Below are positions 1-5,278 of a stretch of 5,278 nucleotides of DNA, piece after piece. Position 1 is the first letter of the stretch. Every line of letters starts with the position of its first letter. This DNA is from Legionellaceae bacterium. GTDB taxonomy: Bacteria > Pseudomonadota > Gammaproteobacteria > Legionellales > Legionellaceae. The stretch is from contig CANISA010000127.1 of assembly GCA_947470005.1 (NCBI GenBank), positions 1 to 5,278 of the forward strand, written 5' to 3'. The notes beneath the pieces were generated by a model. That model was not told where the DNA came from. It saw nothing but the letters and a program-made list of their open reading frames with translations, and did not search any database. Position numbers and translations under genes: made by a program.

Positions 1-719
1 ATAGACGTTCTTTTTTCTTTTAACGTCATCTCCATATTGACTTTTTTATCCAGTAATCTTTGTTGGTTTTCCGTGATACTATCCAGTCTTTTTGATATCT
101 TATTTATCTCTATCTCAACTGGACTCTTTCTTCCTACGGCAAACAACATCCGGTCAAAAGCACCCTTGTGTATGGATTCTTCTTTCATTTTTATCCGCTG
201 AATCACATTCAGATCTGCCATTTCTTTTTCATCTTTTTCAAACTGTTCTTTGATAAAAACACTCATCTCTCGAAGGTCATTTTCTACTTTTTCAATCGCT
301 TGTGTTAACGCCTGCAGCGGGTCAGGAGTGGTGCTTTTTTTAAAAACCGTCTCAGGCTCATCAAGATCATCAACGTCTTCAAAAACGGTACTTCGATTAG
401 AGTCAACAATACCAGCAGCTGGTGATGGCTCTCGAGAGGTTAAATTAGAAGCCAGCTCATCGCTAATGGAATCAGGCCCTGAGCTTGAATCGACATCATC
501 AACATGAATAGAAAGCTCATCAAAACCCTCAACCTCAGTACGCCCATCAGACCATGTATCAGACAACGGATCAGTGTCCATTCCAGGAGCGGTCATCGGC
601 TCGTTTGGCGTTGCCTTAACCTGATGGAACGCACTGAGTAAATTTGCCTCCGTAAGCAAGGTGGGCTTCGCTTTCGCTCGAACGCGTTCCAATCCACTCT
701 CTTCCTTTTTACTTGGCAT
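1..719 (-). CDS. Acidic, Ser/Asp-rich protein with predicted coiled coil; unknown function; C-terminus cut by window edge
   Basis: I do not recognise this family. The frame is open from ATG 719 to the window start, giving 239 residues with the C-terminus outside. A GGAG Shine-Dalgarno lies 8 bases upstream of this ATG, which is why I chose it. The frame stays open upstream to a GTG at 842, which has no ribosome binding site and would add 41 similar residues. Residues 1-30 are basic, with Lys/Arg-rich patches. Residues about 40-130 are rich in Asp, Glu, Ser, Thr and Pro with few hydrophobics, so probably disordered. From about residue 133 the composition changes to charged helical sequence (for example QALTQAIEKVENDLREM), with hydrophobics at heptad-like spacing, suggesting coiled coil to the edge. 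No signal peptide or membrane segment is visible. It is divergent from the efflux operon and probably unrelated to it. Such composition is seen in secreted effectors and in structural or scaffold proteins, but nothing here decides between them. Confidence 0.75.
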   Translation of the reverse strand, partial: MPSKKEESGLERVRAKAKPTLLTEANLLSAFHQVKATPNEPMTAPGMDTDPLSDTWSDGRTEVEGFDELSIHVDDVDSSSGPDSISDELASNLTSREPSPAAGIVDSNRSTVFEDVDDLDEPETVFKKSTTPDPLQALTQAIEKVENDLREMSVFIKEQFEKDEKEMADLNVIQRIKMKEESIHKGAFDRMLFAVGRKSPVEIEINKISKRLDSITENQQRLLDKKVNMEMTLKEKRTS

Positions 720-727
720 AATATAAT

Positions 728-731
728 CTCC
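728..731 (-). promoter_or_regulatory. Ribosome binding site deciding the minus-strand start
   Basis: Read on the minus strand this is GGAG followed by 8 bases and then ATG at 719. It is the only well-placed Shine-Dalgarno among the candidate starts: GTG 842 has none, and GTG 803 has a purine-rich AAGGAAG about 11 bases upstream, which is too far for an ideal site. Confidence 0.55.
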
Positions 732-881
732 GACAACGGTTGTTGTTTCTCTCGACTGACCTCTAGTCGACGCTCTATCTCTCTCAGAAAAATTATCCGA
801 CACGATGACTTCATCTTCCTTTTCACTTGTATTTTCTTTCACTATTATTTTCTAAAAAACAAACAATATGATAATTATTTT

Positions 882-900
882 CCTATACAATATATATAGG
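882..900. repeat. Short inverted repeat, possible operator
   Basis: CCTATA at 882-887 is matched by its reverse complement TATAGG at 895-900, with a 7-base AT-only-but-one spacer. It lies in the AT-rich part of the divergent intergenic region, upstream of both candidate starts of the minus-strand gene. The dyad could bind a dimeric regulator. It is short and made mostly of A and T, so chance is a real alternative. Confidence 0.25.
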
Positions 901-930
901 TCATATCTGCGTTCTTTTCCACTGGCCTGG

Positions 931-947
931 ATAATCCTGAATAATCC
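931..947. repeat. Phased direct repeat ATAATCC, possible activator site
   Basis: ATAATCC occurs at 931-937 and again at 941-947, so the copies are 10 bases apart, about one helical turn. The second copy ends 7-8 bases upstream of the putative -35 element of the plus-strand promoter. Tandem half-sites in this position are typical of response regulators that bind as head-to-tail dimers, and metal-sensing two-component systems often control czc/cus operons. The assignment is inference; I cannot match the repeat to a named regulator. Confidence 0.3.
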
Positions 948-954
948 AACCCTG

Positions 955-982
955 GTTGATTTCGAGGAGAATTTCGTATAAT
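955..982 (+). promoter_or_regulatory. Candidate sigma-70 promoter for the efflux operon
   Basis: A perfect TATAAT lies at 977-982. A partial -35 element, GTTGAT/TTGATT, lies at 955-961, giving a spacer of 15-16 bases, shorter than the ideal 17. Transcription would start near 989 and leave a leader of about 550 bases before the adaptor start codon at 1542. It is the best plus-strand promoter I can see in the divergent region. The poor spacing would suit a promoter that needs an activator, possibly at the direct repeat just upstream. Confidence 0.45.
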
Positions 983-1027
983 TTAGTTCGTTAGTTAAAC
1001 ACTAGAGTTTATTTATGTTCGAAGAAT

Positions 1028-1444
1028 ATGCGCCCATTCCCACCACAGCCCATGCTATTTTTAACAGCCAGAGGAGTGGAATGGCCTGTTTTGATCTTTA
1101 AGGTGGCTCCTCGTTTCAATGCTATTCCTAACCACACTATTTATCCCCTCCGCGGGTTACGACACCTCATCACGGCATTAGGAACGAATCCCCTTGTTCC
1201 AGAAAGTAACCTGGAGGACCACCCCTATCAACTCTCGCTGGTTGATCTCAGATGCTGGGTTAAAAACACCTTTCCCGCGGATCTTCTTGACCTATTTAGG
1301 CAACAACCGAAAACCGTCAAGCTCGTGCATTACACCGCGAGTAATTTTCTCTTCTTCTCCCCCAGCAGCCCTCCTTCTTGTGCAACAGAACATGCGGCAA
1401 TAAAAAGCTCCACGGCAATTCCCGGCTCCGATGGACCCCCATAG
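1028..1444 (+). CDS. Doubtful 138-codon ORF in the operon leader; no recognised family
   Basis: The frame is open from ATG 1028 to TAG 1442-1444. The product would be Pro-rich at both ends, with no signal peptide, membrane segment or motif that I recognise. Only a weak GAAGAA-type purine run precedes the start, and it is too close. Against it being real: the other two plus-strand frames also contain long open stretches over the same bases, the predicted product looks like no metal-resistance protein, and the plus strand here is C-rich, which by itself thins out stop codons. It could be a genuine small gene, a chance ORF over a structured leader RNA, or part of a decayed gene. It starts 39 bases after the predicted transcription start, so it would be transcribed with the operon. 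Confidence 0.22.
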   Translation: MRPFPPQPMLFLTARGVEWPVLIFKVAPRFNAIPNHTIYPLRGLRHLITALGTNPLVPESNLEDHPYQLSLVDLRCWVKNTFPADLLDLFRQQPKTVKLVHYTASNFLFFSPSSPPSCATEHAAIKSSTAIPGSDGPP

Positions 1445-1528
1445 CACAAAAGCCCAATAATTTTTTATTTACTTGTGGTAAAAAACAAGGTATTGATGTT
1501 CCGTTAATTCAACATGAGAGCGAAAAAC

Positions 1529-1533
1529 AAGGA
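1529..1533 (+). promoter_or_regulatory. Ribosome binding site deciding the czcB start
   Basis: AAGGA lies 8 bases upstream of ATG 1542. The frame could also begin at the TTG immediately before it (1539), but the ATG has the better codon and the ideal spacing, so I take ATG 1542. Confidence 0.7.
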
Positions 1534-1541
1534 TTCGTTTG

Positions 1542-2711
1542 ATGAAAGTCCAGGAAACCATTCGAGCTAAATACACAACCCTTTCGCCTCGTCAAAAACC
1601 AATTGCAATCCTATGCACAACCTTGGTTTGCCTACTATTGCTCATTATTTTGTTCAAGTGCTACCAAGCAATAGCTTCGAGTAAACATCCATTACCCGTT
1701 CAGCCCATCATGACGCGCCAGGGCAACACCATTACAATCCCGCCTCACTCCCCGCTACGAACACACATGACCATCAAGACCATCAGCACGTCAAATAAAC
1801 CTCATGTTGTCTCTTTTCCAGGAATTATTGAAGCCGATCCTTCACGCACTGTTAATATTCTGCCTCCGCTGACCGGGCGCCTCGTGTCTCTCAAGGTTAA
1901 ACTGGGTGACGTCGTTAAACCCAACCAAATCCTTGCGGTCATAAGCTCTCCCGATCTAGCACTGGCGCATGCCGATAATGAGAAAGCACTTGCGATGCTC
2001 AAGCTCTCAACCTATGCATTAAAACGGTCCAACGAAGTCTATCATGCGGGAGGGATTTCACTAAAAATGGTCCAACTGGCTCAGAATGATTACGCTCAAG
2101 TCTTGGCCGAAACTAATCGGACTAAAGCCAAACTAGAAACACTGGGCAGCCGTCGCTTTAACTTATTGACCATTAGAGCCCCCATAGAAGGCCGCGTGAC
2201 CGCACTAAATTATGGCATGGGTTCTTATATTAATGACCCGCTCGCCACGCTATTAACCATCTCAAACCTCACTACGATCTGGGTCACAGTAAATGTCCCC
2301 GAAAATTTAGTCGGCGTCGTTGAAAAAAATCAACGTGTGACGGTCCACCTGCCGGCTTATCCAAAGCAAGTCCTACATGGCAAAATTAGCTTTGTGAACT
2401 CGTTTCTAGAACCCGACACACGGCGTAACAAAACACGTATTGCCTTTCCTAACCCCAACGGGAAACTTCAACCCAACATGTTCGCCACAGTAAAGGTTGC
2501 TGTTTTGCAGCCCCATCTGATCATGATTCCAATCTCATCCATCCTGATGAACGACGATACGACCTCTGTTTATGTTGAAACGTCACCCTGGGTCTTCAAA
2601 CGACGTGAAGTTCAATTAGGTTCAGAGGATGGGACAGATATCCGTGTGTTATCCGGCCTACACGCGGGCGAACGCATCGTTATTTGTGGTGGGATATTTA
2701 TCAATGATTAA
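1542..2711 (+). CDS. czcB: CzcB/HlyD-type periplasmic adaptor (membrane fusion protein) of a heavy-metal RND efflux system
   Basis: This 389-residue adaptor should link the inner-membrane RND pump to an outer-membrane channel and help pass metal ions across the periplasm. A basic N-terminus is followed by one hydrophobic segment at about residues 20-38, acting as membrane anchor or uncleaved signal; I see no convincing lipobox. The first half of the lipoyl domain is at about 94-139 (LGDVVKPNQILAVISSPDL). A charged helical hairpin follows at about 140-205, then the second lipoyl half at about 208-235 (TIRAPIEGRVTALNYGMGSYI, one break). A beta-barrel spans about 236-310, and the membrane-proximal domain runs to the end (GGIFIND). 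The N-terminal His- or Met-rich metal-binding extension of some CzcB/CusB proteins is absent, so it resembles the shorter members. It overlaps the pump gene by 8 bases, so the two are surely co-transcribed. The family is clear; the gene name implies no proven metal. Confidence 0.92.
   Translation: MKVQETIRAKYTTLSPRQKPIAILCTTLVCLLLLIILFKCYQAIASSKHPLPVQPIMTRQGNTITIPPHSPLRTHMTIKTISTSNKPHVVSFPGIIEADPSRTVNILPPLTGRLVSLKVKLGDVVKPNQILAVISSPDLALAHADNEKALAMLKLSTYALKRSNEVYHAGGISLKMVQLAQNDYAQVLAETNRTKAKLETLGSRRFNLLTIRAPIEGRVTALNYGMGSYINDPLATLLTISNLTTIWVTVNVPENLVGVVEKNQRVTVHLPAYPKQVLHGKISFVNSFLEPDTRRNKTRIAFPNPNGKLQPNMFATVKVAVLQPHLIMIPISSILMNDDTTSVYVETSPWVFKRREVQLGSEDGTDIRVLSGLHAGERIVICGGIFIND
2688..2694 (+). 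promoter_or_regulatory. Ribosome binding site of the pump gene inside the czcB tail
   Basis: GGTGGGA, within the last codons of the adaptor gene, lies 9 bases upstream of ATG 2704. It supports a start that overlaps the adaptor stop codon (TAA 2709-2711) and suggests translational coupling, keeping adaptor and pump in proportion. Confidence 0.5.
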
Positions 2712-5278
2712 TCAACTCATTGAAGTCTGCTTTCGGCGACGCCATATCGCCTGGGGAGCAGCTGTTCTTCTATCCATCTATGGTTACATTGCATGCACTC
2801 ACATGACCATAGAAGCCTATCCAGAGCTCAGTGATGTCACGGTTCAGGTGACAACACAAGTCCCAGGACTTGCAGCAGAAGAAATTGAAAAGCAAATCAC
2901 CATCCCGCTTGAGCGTGTGCTGGTCAATGCACCCGATTTATTTATTTTACGTTCCAGCAGCACATTCGCCCTATCGCTCATCACGTTAGTCTTTAAGGAC
3001 GGTGTAGAAGACTATTTTGCACGTGAACGGGTGCTTACTCAAATCAGGGATGCAACGCTTCCCAGTGGAATCCAGCCCTCTCTCGGCCCCATGACAGGTT
3101 CCGGCGGTGAAATTTACCGATACACACTGGAGTCAAACAGTAAAACACTGATGGAGCTATCTGAACTACAACGCTGGGTGGTTATGCCTGGGTTAAAACA
3201 GGTTCCAGGCATCGCCGAAGTCAACAATTTTGGCGGATTGACGAAAGAATTTGAGGTCATGCTTGACCCGGTTCAAATGGATAGGCATGGCGTTGTTTTA
3301 AATGATGTTGTCACTGCTATCAATAACAACACGTCAAATGCGGGTGGTGGTCGGATTTCTCGTGGTGAGCAAAGCTATATCGTACGTGGAATAGGACAAA
3401 TTCACTCACTGGAAGACTTAGGCTCCGTGGTGGTCACGCAAACGAATAGCATGCCTGTGCTGGTCCGTGATATTGGACAATTACACTTTGGACACCGTGA
3501 GCGCGAAGGGATTTTAGGAAAAAATAATAACCCAGACAGCATCGAAGGGATCGTGCAGATGCGAAAATACCAAAATCCATCGCATATCTTAGAAGGCCTC
3601 CATGCCAAAATAAATCAACTGCAACAAACGTTAAACCCCATGGATGTCAAGATTGTGCCCTACATCGACCGCGATGACCTGGTTAAATTGACCATCGATA
3701 AAGTAGCACACACCGTGATTGAAGGCATTTGCTTGGTCTGCATCGTGCTGATTTTATTCCTCGGCAGCCCACGCAGCGCACTGGTTGCCGCCGTTGCGAT
3801 TCCTGCGGCTCTTGTCACCGTATTTATTATGATGAATGCGACAAAAATGCCAGCCAATCTATTTTCTCTGGGTGCAATCGATTTTGGCGTCATCGTTGAC
3901 GGCGCAATCGTGGTCATGGAAGCCATCTTACGCCGCAGAGAAGAAAATCCAGGCGTGGCACTGACGATGGAAGAGACCCTTAAAACAACAGGCTATGTGG
4001 CTCGTCCTATTTTCTTTGCAACCCTGATTATTATTTCAGCGTACTTACCATTATTTGCCTTTGAGCGCGCAGAGGGCAAATTATTTACTCCCATGGCTTA
4101 TACGGTTTCATTTGCACTAATCGGCGCATTAATTTGCTCAATGACCCTCATTCCCGGGCTGGCATACACCGCACTCCATAAACCGCAAAAAATATTCCAT
4201 AACCGCCCACTGATTTGGTTAACCGAGCGTTACCGCCTGTCATTGGCACGTCTACTCGCGCGCCCCGTGATTGCCTATATGATTGGGATTTTTGTGCTTC
4301 TCGCCGTTTTGCTGCTGGGCGCTACTGCAGGACGCGAATTTTTGCCCGATTTAGATGAAGGAGCATTATGGTTGCAAGTAGAGGTCCCTGCGGGCCTTTC
4401 TCTGGAAAAAGCCAATGATATGAGCAGCGAACTGCGTCGCACGTTGCTTCAATACCCTGAAATTTCTTATGTTGTAACGCAATTGGGTCGCAGTGATGAA
4501 GGGACCGATCCCTGGACACCGTCGCATATCGAGGTCCCTGTTGGCTTAAAACCATACGCACAATGGCCGGCCCATGAAACCAAAGCTCAACTGATTGCCA
4601 AACTCAATGCACAATTTGCAAAAATGCCCGGGTTTACTGTGGGAATAAGCCAACCGATTATAGATAACATCAATGATCTGATTGGCGGCGCGCACAGTCC
4701 ACTTGCCTTGCGCGTGTATGGTGATGATTTAACCGAATGTCGTCGAATCGGCAATGACATTGTCCGTATTTTAAAAACAATTAGAGGAACCGCATCAGCC
4801 TCTATCTTTCAAGAGCCACCCATTCCACAGATAATGATTAACATCGATCGGGAAAAAATTGCGCGATTTGGAATTAATATCGCCGATGTAACCACACTCA
4901 TCCAAACCGGCCTCGGCGGAGCCCCCGTAGCCATGGTTTATGTTGACAACCGACTCTACAATGCAACGGTCCGTTTCCCCAAAGAAAACAAAAATAGCGC
5001 GGATGCACTGGGAGATCTCTTCTTAAATAGCTCTACTGGCGCTAAAATATTACTGTCACAACTAGCCACCATCGAATACAAGACCGGTGAGAGCAATATT
5101 TCACATGAAGAAAATGAGCGCCAAATTACCGTGCGTATTGATAATCGTGGCCGCGATCTGACCTCTTACCTCAATGAGGCACAAAAACGCATCAACACCG
5201 ACGTAAAATTTGATACGCACAAATTTCGTCTTCAATGGGCAGGACAATTTGAGAGCCAACAGCGCGCACAAAAACGAT
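2704..5278 (+). CDS. czcA: CzcA-type heavy-metal efflux RND pump, proton antiporter; C-terminus cut by window edge
   Basis: This is the inner-membrane pump that would export metal ions in exchange for protons; 858 residues are visible of the roughly 1020-1050 usual for the family. TM1 is at about residues 13-29, followed by the family sequence around EAYPELSDVTVQV and a large periplasmic porter loop to about 338, including EEIEKQITIPLE and the GGEIYRYTLES region. TM2-TM6 lie at about 339-488. TM4 holds DFGVIVDGAIVVMEA with Asp393, Asp399 and Glu406, spaced exactly as Asp402, Asp408 and Glu415 of Cupriavidus CzcA, which are needed for proton and metal transport. TM7 is at about 521-541, followed by the hallmark GREFLPDLDEGALW. 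The second porter loop runs to the edge, ending just before TM8. The DFG...DG form differs from CusA (Cu/Ag) and suggests Zn, Co, Cd or Ni; the exact ion is inference. The residue after Glu406 is Ala, where Asn is usual. Confidence 0.95.
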   Translation, partial: MINQLIEVCFRRRHIAWGAAVLLSIYGYIACTHMTIEAYPELSDVTVQVTTQVPGLAAEEIEKQITIPLERVLVNAPDLFILRSSSTFALSLITLVFKDGVEDYFARERVLTQIRDATLPSGIQPSLGPMTGSGGEIYRYTLESNSKTLMELSELQRWVVMPGLKQVPGIAEVNNFGGLTKEFEVMLDPVQMDRHGVVLNDVVTAINNNTSNAGGGRISRGEQSYIVRGIGQIHSLEDLGSVVVTQTNSMPVLVRDIGQLHFGHREREGILGKNNNPDSIEGIVQMRKYQNPSHILEGLHAKINQLQQTLNPMDVKIVPYIDRDDLVKLTIDKVAHTVIEGICLVCIVLILFLGSPRSALVAAVAIPAALVTVFIMMNATKMPANLFSLGAIDFGVIVDGAIVVMEAILRRREENPGVALTMEETLKTTGYVARPIFFATLIIISAYLPLFAFERAEGKLFTPMAYTVSFALIGALICSMTLIPGLAYTALHKPQKIFHNRPLIWLTERYRLSLARLLARPVIAYMIGIFVLLAVLLLGATAGREFLPDLDEGALWLQVEVPAGLSLEKANDMSSELRRTLLQYPEISYVVTQLGRSDEGTDPWTPSHIEVPVGLKPYAQWPAHETKAQLIAKLNAQFAKMPGFTVGISQPIIDNINDLIGGAHSPLALRVYGDDLTECRRIGNDIVRILKTIRGTASASIFQEPPIPQIMINIDREKIARFGINIADVTTLIQTGLGGAPVAMVYVDNRLYNATVRFPKENKNSADALGDLFLNSSTGAKILLSQLATIEYKTGESNISHEENERQITVRIDNRGRDLTSYLNEAQKRINTDVKFDTHKFRLQWAGQFESQQRAQKR

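Larger units (their letters stand above)
1015..1541 (+). other. Unexplained leader block upstream of czcB, possibly a decayed gene or structured RNA
   Basis: This stretch has no recognisable gene. In the frame of position 1119, an ATG opens a short signal-peptide-like sequence (MLFLTTLFIPSAG), preceded by in-frame Arg-Trp-Leu-Leu and stopped by TAG at 1179-1181; that frame then stays open to TAA 1401-1403. In the frame of position 1015, an ATG gives 28 codons to TAA 1099-1101, and a later open stretch without an ATG (1345-1539) ends in a TGA at 1540-1542 sharing a base with the czcB ATG. CBA-type operons commonly carry the outer-membrane gene czcC at this place. Small self-complementary arms are also present, such as ATCAAC/GTTGAT around 1227-1247 and GGAAC/GTTCC around 1181-1201. 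I see no rRNA, tRNA, tmRNA or Rho-independent terminator. Degraded gene and folded leader both remain open. Confidence 0.35.

Noticed and set aside
250..507. Plus-strand 85-codon ORF rich in Ser/Thr
   Set aside because: It lies opposite the long open minus-strand frame. Its Ser-rich composition is the complement of the Asp/Glu-rich codons there, and it has no good ribosome site.
593..826. Minus-strand 77-codon ORF rich in Arg/Lys
   Set aside because: It overlaps the better minus-strand gene in another frame, and its Arg-rich, motif-free product is typical of an out-of-frame reading.
1194..1403. 69-codon plus-strand ORF from a TTG
   Set aside because: It has no plausible start or ribosome site and competes with the longer ORF at 1028-1444. 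I mention it only as part of the unexplained leader.
1342..1450. Minus-strand open stretch ending in a protein-like Leu/Glu/Lys-rich tail
   Set aside because: It is only about 35-45 codons, has an in-frame stop just upstream near 1475 and no start codon with a ribosome site. It could be a remnant, but nothing supports it further.
1468..1496. Possible second promoter directly upstream of czcB (TTTACT, 17 bases, TATTGA)
   Set aside because: The -10 matches only three of six consensus positions. The promoter at 955-982 is better, though a weak secondary promoter cannot be excluded.
1015..1541. tmRNA, RNase P RNA, group II intron or metal riboswitch in the leader
   Set aside because: I looked for hallmark sequences on both strands (tmRNA ends, intron domain V, RNase P core) and saw none. 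Only short stems are visible by eye.
1802..2002. Minus-strand 66-codon ORF within czcB
   Set aside because: It is antisense to a clearly coding adaptor gene and has no independent support.
3402..4561. Three minus-strand ORFs of 68-88 codons within czcA
   Set aside because: They are shadows of a clearly coding RND gene, and their products have no recognisable features.

Overview
The window carries the front part of a metal-efflux operon on the plus strand. Divergent from it, at the left edge, is an unrelated minus-strand gene that leaves the window. Both RND proteins are of the tripartite type found in Gram-negative (diderm) bacteria. The base composition is moderate and somewhat AT-leaning. 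A gammaproteobacterium would fit, but the sequence does not fix the genus, and any link to a host-associated group is only a guess from the character of the left-hand protein.

Layout: (1) Positions 1-719 (possibly to 842) on the minus strand hold the N-terminal 239 residues of an acidic, low-complexity protein with a charged, probably coiled-coil C-terminal part. I do not recognise its family. (2) Positions 720-1014 are the divergent intergenic region. It has a good plus-strand -10 box, a 10-bp-phased direct repeat just upstream, and a small inverted repeat nearer the minus-strand gene. (3) Positions 1015-1541 are a puzzling leader of about 500 bases. No reading frame has recognisable homology. 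One 138-codon ORF is open, a signal-peptide-like fragment sits in another frame, and an ATG-less open stretch in the third frame ends on the start codon of the next gene. A czcC-type outer-membrane gene would often be expected here, and none is intact. (4) Positions 1542-2711 encode a CzcB/HlyD-type periplasmic adaptor. (5) From 2704 to the right edge runs a CzcA-type heavy-metal RND pump, overlapping the adaptor gene by 8 bases and cut at residue 858, just before its second membrane half.

Together the adaptor and pump should form the inner-membrane and periplasmic parts of a proton-driven metal exporter. The acidic triad in transmembrane segment 4 points to divalent cations (Zn/Co/Cd/Ni) rather than Cu/Ag. 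The outer-membrane channel must come from outside this window. The pump and adaptor are a known kind of system. The parts that I cannot explain are the left-hand gene and the leader block.
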